Source: CAZUTK01 sp964623265 | Lineage (GTDB): Bacteria > Electryoneota > B3-LCP | Assembly: GCA_964623265.1 (NCBI GenBank) | Contig: CAZUTK010000055.1 | Span: 1-19,800 of the forward strand | Length of the DNA stretch: 19,800 nt | Direction of reading: 5' to 3' | Shown: piece after piece, positions 6,990 to 15,407 of the stretch | How the letters are laid out: the number at the start of each line of letters is the position of its first letter | Numbering within the stretch: the stretch's first letter is position 1 | The notes under the pieces: model-generated | What the model was told of the DNA's origin: nothing | Database searches by the model: none | Seen by the model: the letters and a program-made list of their open reading frames with translations, nothing else | Program-made: the position numbers and the translations under genes

Positions 6990-8078
6990 TCACCTGCCCA
7001 TGCAGATGCCCGTGGCTTCGGCGGTGCGCACTAATTGCCCTTCCGGATCCACTTTTTTCTGTCGGCCGACGGCTTGCCGCAGCGGCACGTTGATGATGGT
7101 CGTGCCCCGCAACGCCACCATCTGCCCGAAAGCGCCCTGCGCCACCAGATGGACGGCTTCGCAACCCAATCGCGTAGCTAATATTCGATCGAAAGTGCTG
7201 GGACCACCTCCCCGTTGGATATGCCCAAGCACCGTCACGCGGGTTTCGATCTTCATCAGACGGCTGATCTCCCTGCCGACCTCGTGGCCGATGCCCCCTA
7301 AACGCGCCAAACCCATCGTCTGTTCTGCCGTCTCCTGCACGACCATCTGCCCACCTATAGGGTGAGCGCCTTCCGCCACGACGATGATGGAAAATTTCCT
7401 GCCAGCCCGACTGCGCTGTTCGATTGTATCGAAGATCGCTTCGGAGGAGTACGGAATTTCCGGGATCAGGATCACGTCGGCGCCGCCCGCCACGCCCGAA
7501 TGCAGAGCGATCCAGCCGGCGTCTCTGCCCATCACTTCCAAAACCATACAACGATGATGGGATTCGGCGGTGGTGTGCAGTTTATCCAGAGCTTCCGTCG
7601 CCGTGGTGATGGCGGTGTCGAAACCGAAGGTGACATCCGTGGCGGAGATGTCGTTGTCAATCGTCTTCGGCACACCGACGATCGGTGCACCCCGCTCATG
7701 CAATTCTTTTCCGATGGTCAGACTGCCGTCTCCCCCGATGACGATCAGAGCGTCCACTTTCAGATCCTTCAGCCGTTGCAAAAGCACGCCGGACATATCT
7801 TTCTTGACGATCGTTCCGCCTTCTTCTACCGGATAGCTGAAGGGATTGCCGCGATTAGATGTGCCCAGGATGGTTCCTCCTCGGTAGAGCAGTCCGGCTA
7901 CGGAACGCAAATCCAACGGGACAGGATCCCGATTCTGCACCAGCCCATCATATCCATCCTGAATGCCGATGACGCGGTCGCCGTAGTGAATTGCAGCGGT
8001 TTTCACCGCTGCGCGGATGACGGCGTTCAGTCCCGGCGCGTCGCCGCCGCCGGTGAGTATGGCAATGATTCTCGACAT
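6990..8078 (-). CDS. pfkA: 6-phosphofructokinase, group III type, predicted ATP-dependent
   Basis: This enzyme phosphorylates fructose 6-phosphate in glycolysis. The 362 residues carry the N-terminal TGGGDAPGLNAVIRA, IGGDGSLTIG, PKTIDNDI, the substrate segment MGRDAGWIAL and LGHIQRGGGPSTFDR. At the two positions that separate donor use (E. coli 104 and 124), it has glycine (GGDGS) and lysine (PKTIDND). PPi enzymes usually have Asp plus Lys, and classical ATP enzymes Gly plus Gly. Gly plus Lys is the pattern of group III enzymes that use ATP. The start has GGGG five bases upstream and lies 13 bases after yciO, so the two probably form an operon. There is no sign of damage. Confidence 0.95.
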   Translation of the reverse strand: MSRIIAILTGGGDAPGLNAVIRAAVKTAAIHYGDRVIGIQDGYDGLVQNRDPVPLDLRSVAGLLYRGGTILGTSNRGNPFSYPVEEGGTIVKKDMSGVLLQRLKDLKVDALIVIGGDGSLTIGKELHERGAPIVGVPKTIDNDISATDVTFGFDTAITTATEALDKLHTTAESHHRCMVLEVMGRDAGWIALHSGVAGGADVILIPEIPYSSEAIFDTIEQRSRAGRKFSIIVVAEGAHPIGGQMVVQETAEQTMGLARLGGIGHEVGREISRLMKIETRVTVLGHIQRGGGPSTFDRILATRLGCEAVHLVAQGAFGQMVALRGTTIINVPLRQAVGRQKKVDPEGQLVRTAEATGICMGR

Positions 8079-8091
8079 ATATACCCCGGTG

Positions 8092-8694
8092 TTATTCTTC
8101 GAAAGGTCCCTTCCCCTGACGCAGCACCAATGGTTCGTCGTTTGTCAGATCAATGATAGTGGATCGCTCATCAGGGAGCAGCCCCCCATCAATGACGCAT
8201 CCCAGCTGTTTGCCGATCGCTGCTTCGATTTCTTCCGCTTCCAAAAAAAGTCCGTGATCCGGAATCTCCGCGCTGGTGCTGAGAATCGGATGTCCCATTT
8301 CGCGCACCAGTTCCTGAACGACTCGGTTATCCGGAGATCGGATGCCGACTGTATGCTGTTTCATCAACATCAGCTTGGGTACTTCATTCGTGGCTTTCAA
8401 TATGAAAGTATATGGACCCGGCAAAAGTCTGCGCATGATTTTATATGCCGGATTGGAGATTCGACCGTAAATCGCCGCCGTGCTCAAGTCGTCCACTAAA
8501 AGAGCCATTGGATGCCCGCGGTCCACGCGTTTGATTTGATAGAGCCGCTCCATCGCCTTTTTTTCCAATAGACTGCAGCTCAAGCCGTAGACGGTATCCG
8601 TGGGCAGAGCGATGATATTTCCCTCTCGCAGCAGCTGCGTAGCGATGCGGATCAAACGCACCTGCGGGTTGATGGGATTGATTCGAAGAACCAT
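8092..8694 (-). CDS. yciO: YciO/YrdC/Sua5-family threonylcarbamoyl-AMP synthase-like protein
   Basis: The 200-residue single-domain protein matches the length of E. coli YciO and resembles it throughout: an N-terminal NPQVRLI segment, ALPTDTVYGLSCSLLEKKAMER, LLPGPYTFILKAT, the VGIRSPDN region, LSTSAE and a C-terminal TIIDLT followed by VLRQGKG. The family makes threonylcarbamoyl-AMP for the t6A modification of ANN-decoding tRNAs. YciO members are a subgroup whose physiological role is less certain than that of TsaC or Sua5. It precedes pfkA by 13 bases on the same strand. The ATG at 8694 has no close Shine-Dalgarno; GGTGAG lies about 18 bases upstream. Whether this is the cell's only t6A synthase cannot be judged here. 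Confidence 0.88.
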   Translation of the reverse strand: MVLRINPINPQVRLIRIATQLLREGNIIALPTDTVYGLSCSLLEKKAMERLYQIKRVDRGHPMALLVDDLSTAAIYGRISNPAYKIMRRLLPGPYTFILKATNEVPKLMLMKQHTVGIRSPDNRVVQELVREMGHPILSTSAEIPDHGLFLEAEEIEAAIGKQLGCVIDGGLLPDERSTIIDLTNDEPLVLRQGKGPFEE

Positions 8695-8832
8695 AAATGC
8701 GCTTTTATTCTCACCGTGCGGATTTGCAAACGGAATAAGATACGAAATGAGAACGCCAAAGGAAAGTTTTTTTCATTCAATTCAGAGGTTTACGATGATC
8801 CCTGCTTCGAAACGCGCGGCGCGAGAAAAAAC

Positions 8833-8861
8833 TTGACATTGTGCGGCATTTGTCGTACATT
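8833..8861 (+). promoter_or_regulatory. Sigma-70-like promoter of tRNA-Leu
   Basis: A perfect -35 box TTGACA (8833-8838) and TACATT (8856-8861, four of six) are separated by exactly 17 bases. The site ends 18 bases before the mature 5' end of tRNA-Leu, as expected for a tRNA promoter. It is the best promoter match in the window and shows that the host uses a standard housekeeping sigma factor. Confidence 0.75.
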
Positions 8862-8879
8862 TATGCCTGAACCGCGAAC

Positions 8880-8964
8880 GCCGGGGTGGTGAAACTGGTA
8901 GACGCAGGGGACTCAAAATCCCCCGACCCTCGCGGTCATGCGGGTTCGATTCCCGCCCCCGGCA
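8880..8964 (+). tRNA. tRNA-Leu, anticodon CAA
   Basis: The acceptor GCCGGGG (8880-8886) pairs with CCCCGGC (8957-8963), with discriminator A at 8964. The anticodon stem GGGGA/TCCCC closes the loop CTCAAAA, giving anticodon CAA. A long variable arm (GACC/GGTC) marks it as class II. The T-arm GCGGG TTCGATT CCCGC matches that of tRNA-Lys at the other end of the cassette region. The following bases are CGA, so CCA is not encoded. Length is 85 nt. Confidence 0.96.
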
Positions 8965-8969
8965 CGATG

Positions 8970-8992
8970 TACGGCTTGCTTGAGCCGTATTT
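8970..8992 (+). terminator. Likely terminator after tRNA-Leu
   Basis: TACGGCT (8970-8976) and AGCCGTA (8983-8989) form a perfect 7-base-pair stem with a six-base loop, followed by a short TTT run. It begins six bases after the tRNA end and would separate it from serS. The U-tract is short, so termination may be partial. Confidence 0.5.
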
Positions 8993-9028
8993 CCATCTAA
9001 ACCGAATCATCGTACTTCTCGCCTTCTT

Positions 9029-10297
9029 ATGCTGGATTTGAGATTCCTCCGGGAAAATCCCGATCTCGTGCGCCAGGGGATCAGGAATAAACGGGAAACC
9101 GCCGATATTGAACCGATTCTGAAATTAGACGAGGAGCGGCGCTCCATCCTCGTCGCCGCGGATCGTCTGAAAGCCATCAAGAACCGCGTATCGAAAGAGA
9201 TCGGACAGAAGGTCAAATCCGGCGAAAACCCAGCGGATTTGAAGGAAGAGATGCGAAAGACTTCCGAACAGATCGCCGGCTACGACCAGCGTCTAAAAGA
9301 GATCGAGAGCGAGCTGGCGGCGCGGCTCGACTGGATCCCCAATCTCCCTCACCCCGGCGTCCCCGTCGGTGAAACATCCGAGGACAACCGGTTGTACCGG
9401 CAGTGGGGTATCGCCCCGAAGCCGGATTTCGCGCTGAAAGATCACTTGACTTTGGGTCAAGAACTGGATATATTAGATTTCCAGAGAGGCTCTAAAATCA
9501 CCGGATCCGGATTTCCCGTGTACAAGGGGAAAGGAGCGGCTCTGGAACGCGCGCTGCTCAACTTTATGCTCGATCTGCACACGCGCAGACACGGATATAC
9601 GGAAGTTTTCCCCCCTTTCCTCGCCAATCCCGATTCCATGCGCGGCACCGGGCAACTCCCCAAGTTGAGCGAGGATATGTACTACTGCCCTACTGACGAC
9701 CTCTATCTGATCCCCACCGCCGAAGTGCCGCTGACCAATCTGCACCGGGATGAGATCCTGAAAGAAGATCAACTGCCCATATACTATACCGGATACAGCG
9801 CCTGCTTCCGCCGCGAAGCCGGATCGTACGGACGGGAAACCCGCGGATTTCTGCGGGTGCATCAGTTCAACAAGGTCGAGCTGGTGAAGTTCGTGCATCC
9901 GGATTCTTCGTATGACGAGCTGGAAAAATTGCTGAGCGATGCCGAGGAGGTGCTGCAACAATTGGGACTGCACTATCGGGTCATGGAACTCTGCACGGGG
10001 GATCTCTCCTTCGCTTCCGCCAAGACGTACGACATCGAAGTCTGGGCGCCGGCGGAAGGCAAATGGCTGGAAACTTCCTCCGTCTCCAACTTCGAAGATT
10101 TCCAAGCGCGGCGCGCGAACATCCGCTTTCGCGAGAAGGAGAGCGGAAAAGTCCGCTTTGTTCATACGCTGAATGGTTCCGGCGTGGCGACATCGCGCCT
10201 AATGGTGGCGCTGCTGGAAACCTATCAGACTGATGAAGGGACAGTGATTGTGCCGGAAGTATTGCGGAAGTATGTAGATTTCAGCGTTGTTACGTAA
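9029..10297 (+). CDS. serS: Seryl-tRNA synthetase
   Basis: This enzyme charges tRNA-Ser and tRNA-Sec with serine in the cytoplasm. The 422 residues match the bacterial length. The N-terminal MLDLRFLRENPDLVRQG opens the long helical arm (to about residue 105) that grips the tRNA variable arm. The class II core follows: TAEVPLTN, motif 2 (FRREAGSYGRETRGFLRVHQF, about 267-287) and motif 3 (LNGSGVATSRLMVALLE, about 382-398). The ATG at 9029 fits the family N-terminus exactly but has no Shine-Dalgarno. It lies about 37 bases after the hairpin that follows tRNA-Leu, so transcription may come from that promoter by read-through or from an unseen one. Confidence 0.97.
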   Translation: MLDLRFLRENPDLVRQGIRNKRETADIEPILKLDEERRSILVAADRLKAIKNRVSKEIGQKVKSGENPADLKEEMRKTSEQIAGYDQRLKEIESELAARLDWIPNLPHPGVPVGETSEDNRLYRQWGIAPKPDFALKDHLTLGQELDILDFQRGSKITGSGFPVYKGKGAALERALLNFMLDLHTRRHGYTEVFPPFLANPDSMRGTGQLPKLSEDMYYCPTDDLYLIPTAEVPLTNLHRDEILKEDQLPIYYTGYSACFRREAGSYGRETRGFLRVHQFNKVELVKFVHPDSSYDELEKLLSDAEEVLQQLGLHYRVMELCTGDLSFASAKTYDIEVWAPAEGKWLETSSVSNFEDFQARRANIRFREKESGKVRFVHTLNGSGVATSRLMVALLETYQTDEGTVIVPEVLRKYVDFSVVT

Positions 10298-10436
10298 AAT
10301 TTGTGCCTTACGCGGCTGCAACAAACCACTCCTGCGCAGACAAAAGCAAATATAGCTGAATTCATCGTACCGGTCGAGCGGGGAAAGCATTTCATTAGTT
10401 CCCAGCAAATCACCAAATCAATAACCGAATTCCACT

Positions 10437-12365
10437 ATGCAGATGAATATCGCCCAAAAGTTGATCGCCGCCCACCTAATCTCCGGGAAGATGATCCCGG
10501 GAACGGAAATCGCCTTGAAGGTGGATCATACCTTCACTCAGGATGCCACGGGGACATTGGCTTTCCTCGAGTTCGAAGCCATGGGCGTGCCGCGCACTTG
10601 CGCCGAGCTGTCCGTCGCCTATGTGGATCACAACCTCCTGCAGACCGATTTCCGCAACGCCGACGATCACATCTTCCTGCAGACTGCCGCTGCAAAGTAC
10701 GGCGTGATCTTCTCCCGCCCGGGCAACGGGGTCTCTCATCAGGTGAACCTGGAGCGTTTCGGGATCCCCGGCAAGTCGCTGGTGGGTTCGGATTCGCACA
10801 CCTGCACCGCCGGCGCTTTAGGAATGCTGGCGATCGGCGTAGGCGGGCTGGATGTCGCGATGGCGATGGCGGGGCACCCCCTATTTATCTTGATGCCCAA
10901 GATCTTCGGCGTGAAACTGACCGGCAAACTGCCGCCTTGGGTTTCCGGCAAAGACGTCATTTTGGAAATGCTGCGCCGTCATTCGGTCAAAGGCGGGGTG
11001 GGCAAAATCATCGAATATTACGGTCCGGGTGTGGCGACGCTGGAAGTCGGCGACCGAGCCACCATCGCCAATATGGGAGCGGAACTGGGCGCCACGACGA
11101 CGGTTTTTCCCTCTGACGCCAATACCCTGAAATATCTGAAATCTCAGAACCGCGAGGATTGCTGGGTTCCGATCACAGCGGATGAAGGAGCGACGTACGA
11201 TGAAAACGACGAGATCAATTTGTCGGAATTGGAACCCTTGATCGCCTGCCCATCCTCGCCGGACAACGTCGTCCCCGTGCGGGAAGTCGCCGGCAAACCG
11301 GTGCATCAGGTCATCGTCGGTTCATCCTGCAACTCTTCACTTCGAGACTTGCTGGTGGTCGCACAAGTGATGGTGGGCAAGTCGGCTCATTCGGAAGTCT
11401 CCTTCGAAATCAATCCCGGCAGCCAGCAGGTGCTGGAGAATGTGGCGGCGGTCGGAGGCGTGCAGACGCTCATCCGATCCGGCGCCAGGATTCACCAATC
11501 CGGCTGTCTGGGATGCATCGGCATGGGGCAGGCTCCGGCGACCGGAACGATTTCCCTGCGCACCTTTCCCCGTAATTTCCCCGGCAGATCCGGAACGGAA
11601 AACGATCAAGTTTACCTCTGCAGCCCAGAAACCGCGGTGGCGGCGGCGATCACCGGAAGGATCACCGATCCCCGCGAACTGGGGGAATACCCCTCGATCG
11701 AACTGCCCGAACGGGAGCTGATCTGTGACCGCCTCCTGGTGCCGCCGGCTGCGGACGGGTCGAAAATCGAAATTCGGCGCGGCCCCAATATCGTGCCCTT
11801 GCAGCCGCTCGATCCGATCCCCGATGAGATGATTCTGGATGTCCTTCTGAAGGTCGGCGACAACATCAGCACCGACACCATTATGCCCGCCGGCAATGAA
11901 GTCCTCCCCCTGCGATCCAATATCCCCGCCATCGCCGAGCATGTATTTTCTCGAATTGATCGGAGCTTTCCGGAACGCGCCCGCAAGGTTCGGTACGGCT
12001 TGGTGGTCGGAGGCATCAACTACGGTCAAGGCTCCAGCCGGGAACATGCAGCTCTGGCACCGCGGTATCTGGGTCTGCGGGTCGTGCTGGCCAAGAGCTT
12101 CGCGCGCATTCACCGATCCAACCTGATCAATTTCGGGATCCTTCCGCTGATCTTCGCGGATGCTTCGGACTACGACATCGTCGCAGCCGGCGCACAACTG
12201 AAAATCAGCGGGCTCAGGGGGCAAATGGCTTCCGGTGATAGGATCGAACTCGAACTCCTCAACCCGACGCGCGGAATCACCGTTCGGCACGACTTGACCG
12301 ATCGGGAGAAGGCGGTGCTGCTCGCCGGAGGATTGATCAACACCATCCGTCGGAATCCGTCGTGA
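10437..12365 (+). CDS. acnA: Aconitate hydratase, short Aquifex-type
   Basis: This enzyme interconverts citrate and isocitrate in the TCA cycle through a [4Fe-4S] cluster. The 642 residues fit the short aconitase type and are far below the roughly 900 of classical AcnA. The cluster cysteines are visible: C298 in SSCNSS, and C357 and C360 in SGCLGCIGMG. GSDSHTCTAG (117-126) and the swivel-domain GINYGQGSSREHAAL also match. The two large domains run to about residue 410, and the swivel domain follows. The ATG at 10437 has no Shine-Dalgarno; an in-frame ATG two codons later is an alternative. Its stop overlaps the pduL start (GTGA), so the two are translated together. Homoaconitase or LeuC activity is less likely given the fused swivel domain. 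Confidence 0.92.
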   Translation: MQMNIAQKLIAAHLISGKMIPGTEIALKVDHTFTQDATGTLAFLEFEAMGVPRTCAELSVAYVDHNLLQTDFRNADDHIFLQTAAAKYGVIFSRPGNGVSHQVNLERFGIPGKSLVGSDSHTCTAGALGMLAIGVGGLDVAMAMAGHPLFILMPKIFGVKLTGKLPPWVSGKDVILEMLRRHSVKGGVGKIIEYYGPGVATLEVGDRATIANMGAELGATTTVFPSDANTLKYLKSQNREDCWVPITADEGATYDENDEINLSELEPLIACPSSPDNVVPVREVAGKPVHQVIVGSSCNSSLRDLLVVAQVMVGKSAHSEVSFEINPGSQQVLENVAAVGGVQTLIRSGARIHQSGCLGCIGMGQAPATGTISLRTFPRNFPGRSGTENDQVYLCSPETAVAAAITGRITDPRELGEYPSIELPERELICDRLLVPPAADGSKIEIRRGPNIVPLQPLDPIPDEMILDVLLKVGDNISTDTIMPAGNEVLPLRSNIPAIAEHVFSRIDRSFPERARKVRYGLVVGGINYGQGSSREHAALAPRYLGLRVVLAKSFARIHRSNLINFGILPLIFADASDYDIVAAGAQLKISGLRGQMASGDRIELELLNPTRGITVRHDLTDREKAVLLAGGLINTIRRNPS

Positions 12366-13135
12366 AGAAACCGATTCCCATCGGCGTATCGCCCCGTCAC
12401 GTTCACCTTTCCAAGGAAGATTTTCACCGCGTCTTCGGGCCGGAGGAATCCCTGACTCGCGTCCGGGATCTATCTCAAAGAGGCCAGTTCGCTGCACAAC
12501 AGCTTGTTACTCTGGCGACGCCGGTGGGACGCATCGAAAACGTGCGAGTTCTGGGGCCTTTTCGATCCGCATCGCAAGTGGAACTGGCGAAAACCGAAGC
12601 CGTGCGTCTGGGGTTGAATCCTCCGGTGCGTGATTCCGGCGATCACGAAGGGACGCCCGGCATCACCCTCATCGGTCCGGCGGGGCGGGTGGAAATTCCG
12701 CGAGGCGTTATCCTGGCGCAGCGGCACGTGCATATGACGCCTGCGGATGCGCGGGCTTATGGTGTAATAGACAAAGAGATCGTCTTCATGGCGGTCGCGA
12801 CTCCACCGGGCGACGCCCCTTCGGCTCCGCGTACGACCATCTTCGGCGATGTCTTGATCCGCGTGGATGAGAATTACCGCCTGGATTTCCATCTGGATAC
12901 CGACGAAGCCAACGCCGCGAACGTGCGCACCGGCGATCTCGCCGTCCTTTTCAAAATCGGTTCCGCACCCGTTCAGAATCAGCGCCGCTACTACGAAAAA
13001 AAACGGCTTTACAACGAACGCGACGTTTTGAACGCTCTGCGGGACGGTGCCGTCATCCTCGTGGAAAAAACGACGATCCTGACGCCTGCGGCGTGGGATC
13101 TGGGCAGAACCAAGGGTGTCTTTGAATATCGTTGA
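12362..13135 (+). CDS. pduL: PduL-type phosphotransacylase with C-terminal extension
   Basis: PduL exchanges phosphate and CoA on acyl groups (acetyl- or propanoyl-CoA to acyl phosphate) with two metal ions. Family signatures are PIGVSPRHVHLS (6-17), VLGPFRSASQVEL (63-75), SGDHEGTPGITLIGPAG (92-108), AQRHVHMTP (119-127) and DFHLDTDEANAA (175-186). The paired histidines in the RHVH motifs are the expected metal ligands. The start is a GTG overlapping the aconitase stop. There is no obvious N-terminal encapsulation peptide, and no shell-protein gene is nearby, so it probably serves as a free phosphotransacetylase. Residues about 210-257 extend past the core; their pattern (NERDV...TTILTPAAWDLGRTKGV) resembles a short motif I recall from microcompartment-linked enzymes such as EutQ and EutT. 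Confidence 0.93.
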   Translation: MKKPIPIGVSPRHVHLSKEDFHRVFGPEESLTRVRDLSQRGQFAAQQLVTLATPVGRIENVRVLGPFRSASQVELAKTEAVRLGLNPPVRDSGDHEGTPGITLIGPAGRVEIPRGVILAQRHVHMTPADARAYGVIDKEIVFMAVATPPGDAPSAPRTTIFGDVLIRVDENYRLDFHLDTDEANAANVRTGDLAVLFKIGSAPVQNQRRYYEKKRLYNERDVLNALRDGAVILVEKTTILTPAAWDLGRTKGVFEYR

Positions 13136-13211
13136 ACGGCGCGAGGGAATGCCAGCTTCGCAAAATCTGATCGTGTCTGCATCAGTCCACCGAATCCATT
13201 GTATCATAAAA

Positions 13212-13234
13212 AAGGCGGGAGATCATCCCGCCTT
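13212..13234 (-). terminator. Strong hairpin terminator for the octaheme cytochrome gene
   Basis: A perfect 9-base-pair stem, AAGGCGGGA (13212-13220) with TCCCGCCTT (13226-13234), has a 5-base loop. On the minus strand it runs into TTTTTT, a classic U-tract. It lies 28 bases past the cytochrome stop. On the plus strand the trailing sequence is ATCTTT, so it may also stop transcripts from pduL, which converges here. Confidence 0.85.
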
Positions 13235-13261
13235 ATCTTTCCCTATCGTAGGATTCAAAAC

Positions 13262-15232
13262 CTACAATCCGATATTGCGCAGCTCCGCCGCACGCTGAGC
13301 ATTATACCCCAGCGCTTCAAAATTCAGGATGCCGTTCGGGTCGTGGCAGTCCGAACAGACCCGCCCCTGCTTCTGGATCCCATGATTGATCATCAGGTTC
13401 CCTTCGTTGCGCATCGGGCTGGGAGCGATGCGATCCATACTGAAGTGAGTATTCCACTCGGAGATGCCCATATACTGCATGAAACGATCCATTAAGTAAA
13501 CTTTGAAGAGGAAGCCGTACATCTTCCGGATGATCGGTTTCTCCACAGCCGCTTGGACCGCCGCGACGGGATCCCCGGTGGTGTAGTACGTCTTGTAATC
13601 AACCGGTAAGATCATACCTCCGTAAGGACCCTGATTGTTTAAATCCTCATACATGATCGCCTGGAAGCGTTTGAAGGGCGTGATCTTGCTCTGTCCCGCT
13701 CGCGCCAGCGGGCGGAAGAGCTTCTCGTAGTTCTGCTTGTAATCGAAAGATTCAGAGCCATCCCAGAGTGGATTGGGATTCATCGCCAGCGCGAAGTAAT
13801 TCGAATTTTCATCCGGGTTGTCGCCTAACGCATTCGCCATAAAAGTGCCATAACCGTTGAACCATTTGTAAACGATGCCGTCGCCCGGCTTTCCGCCGTA
13901 AGGCGCATCCGACGGACCCCAGATACCGGCGTGTTCGTGGAAAGCCGGCTTCGACCAATCGCGAAAGATCAGGTTGTCGGGGTAGAGTTCGTGAATGTGG
14001 CAGGTTTCGCAGGCGATGCGCTCGGTGTGATCGTTGTAAAAATCGGCGTATTCGCCTTTATTATGCGGGGTCTGTCCATGGCAGCCGGCGCAGGAAACTT
14101 CTATACCGGGCAGATCGTTGGCGACCAGATCCACCCCCGCCGTTCCGCGGGCGATCTTATGCCCCCGGCTGACATGGCAATCGAGGCATTCCAGACCCGC
14201 CGCGGCGTGCACGTCCCAATCCGGGGCGAACGGCGTCCCCCGCTTGGCTCCGGGATGCAGAATGCGCGGATGTTCTTCGCCCAATTGGAGCGAAGCGAGA
14301 TTGCCGGGATAGGTGTCTCCGCCCAGATTATGCTGATGACAGCGCAGACAGGTCTCATCGGTCGGCTTGCCGACGGAAAGAGCGGCGATGAAGCGACGAT
14401 CCTGATTCCAGCGCATCCTGCCGTCACGATCGCGAACCACCTGGCGCTGGTTCATATCATACTCCGCCGCGTGACAGATCAGGCAATCCGTGGCTTCCCA
14501 TTCGGCATCGGTGGGGCTATACCCAGGCATCATAGCGCCCGAGATCGGACCATACTGCCCCACGATGTGACACTGTCCGCATCCTTCAGACAGCGTATCT
14601 CCCTTCGCTGTGGGAATTAACTCCGCCCAACCCGTCCAGGTGAAAGTGCCAGTGACGCCGCAGGCGCGATCCATCTTGCCCAGAGGAAAATTCGCAACCG
14701 GCTCGCCGTTGTAACCGTACGTGGAAAATCCGTTCTTAGGCGCGAAGGTGAAATGGGTGGTGCTGGTGAGATCCTTGCGAAGATTGACCTGGCGGTATTC
14801 CCCTTTGTCATTCTCCACCTGAATGGTTTGATGACATTTAAGGCAGGTCGAAGGTCCTTCGTAAGATCGAATCCCTCCCTTGCGGAAATACTGGATGTGA
14901 TCGAATTGCGATGCATGTTCGCGCGAACGCAGCTTTCGCAACAATTCATTCTCACGCCGCTCTGCAGATTGTCCGCGGGATACCAGGGAAGCTGCCAAGG
15001 CTTCGAACTGCTCCGCAGTGACGGATTCGACCGGATAGTTGATCTTTTTGGGGCGCAGCTCCGCCGGCATCATTCTGTTGATCAGATGTGACCAATTGCT
15101 CTGCACAATCACCGCGAGAAGCGTCAAAATGAACAGCGTTCGCGACGTAATGCGCAATCCTCGGTTCTTTGCGGCGAGGGATCCGATCAACAACGCGCAT
15201 AAGATCAGCAATTTTAAGATCCAGGCGATCAT
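13262..15232 (-). CDS. Membrane-anchored octaheme c-type cytochrome, OTR-family-like
   Basis: 656 residues from the ATG at 15232, chosen because GGAGA lies five bases upstream; an ATG at 15253 adds seven residues but has no ribosome site. Two hydrophobic segments (about 3-21 and 32-44) anchor it, with the rest presumably periplasmic. Eight CxxCH motifs lie at about 130, 218, 250, 295, 349, 381, 408 and 626. The order of CLICH, SVGKPTDETCLRCH, DVHAAAGLECLDCH, CAGCHGQTPH, IACETCHIH and YKWFNG resembles the octaheme tetrathionate reductase family, which reduces sulfur or nitrogen oxyanions. The membrane anchor and the late eighth heme, beyond a roughly 215-residue insert, are unlike the soluble Shewanella enzyme. 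The substrate is unknown. The gene has its own terminator and follows the cytochrome c-b fusion gene. Confidence 0.72.
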   Translation of the reverse strand: MIAWILKLLILCALLIGSLAAKNRGLRITSRTLFILTLLAVIVQSNWSHLINRMMPAELRPKKINYPVESVTAEQFEALAASLVSRGQSAERRENELLRKLRSREHASQFDHIQYFRKGGIRSYEGPSTCLKCHQTIQVENDKGEYRQVNLRKDLTSTTHFTFAPKNGFSTYGYNGEPVANFPLGKMDRACGVTGTFTWTGWAELIPTAKGDTLSEGCGQCHIVGQYGPISGAMMPGYSPTDAEWEATDCLICHAAEYDMNQRQVVRDRDGRMRWNQDRRFIAALSVGKPTDETCLRCHQHNLGGDTYPGNLASLQLGEEHPRILHPGAKRGTPFAPDWDVHAAAGLECLDCHVSRGHKIARGTAGVDLVANDLPGIEVSCAGCHGQTPHNKGEYADFYNDHTERIACETCHIHELYPDNLIFRDWSKPAFHEHAGIWGPSDAPYGGKPGDGIVYKWFNGYGTFMANALGDNPDENSNYFALAMNPNPLWDGSESFDYKQNYEKLFRPLARAGQSKITPFKRFQAIMYEDLNNQGPYGGMILPVDYKTYYTTGDPVAAVQAAVEKPIIRKMYGFLFKVYLMDRFMQYMGISEWNTHFSMDRIAPSPMRNEGNLMINHGIQKQGRVCSDCHDPNGILNFEALGYNAQRAAELRNIGL

Positions 15233-15330
15233 CTGTTTCTCCGGAAAATTCATTTATTTAGATGCACTGCGGTGTGAAAGGATTCACGTAATATGGAGGG
15301 TTTTTTCGACTATTCGCTTCTTGTAGAAAA

Positions 15331-15355
15331 AGCGGCGGAGGTGAGTTCCGCCGCT
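15331..15355 (-). terminator. Strong hairpin terminator for the cytochrome c-b fusion gene
   Basis: A perfect 9-base-pair stem, AGCGGCGGA (15331-15339) with TCCGCCGCT (15347-15355), has a 7-base loop. On the minus strand it is followed by TTTTC. It lies about 50 bases past the stop at 15408 and before the octaheme gene, so the two cytochrome genes probably have separate or differently weighted transcripts. Confidence 0.8.
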
Positions 15356-15407
15356 GAAGGTGAATTCAGTGAATTCGCAGATCGGTGATTGTCGGTTCAA
15401 CGCCGTT

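Noticed and set aside
7362..8156. 264-residue open frame on the plus strand opposite pfkA
   Set aside because: It is a shadow of the conserved pfkA gene, has low-complexity composition with no recognisable motif and no ribosome site in keeping with its start.
3034..8957. An 18-base identity between tRNA-Lys and tRNA-Leu as possible att sites flanking an island
   Set aside because: The shared bases are the T-arm, which is conserved in most tRNAs. No integrase gene or other mobile-element feature lies between them, and pfkA and yciO are core genes.
11337..12497. 386-residue open frame on the minus strand opposite aconitase and pduL
   Set aside because: It lies entirely across two clearly conserved coupled genes and its translation shows no family features; long antisense frames are common at this GC content.
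15360..15376. Tandem GTGAATTC repeat
   Set aside because: It is only two copies of a short sequence containing an EcoRI-type palindrome; too little to support a regulatory or mobile role.
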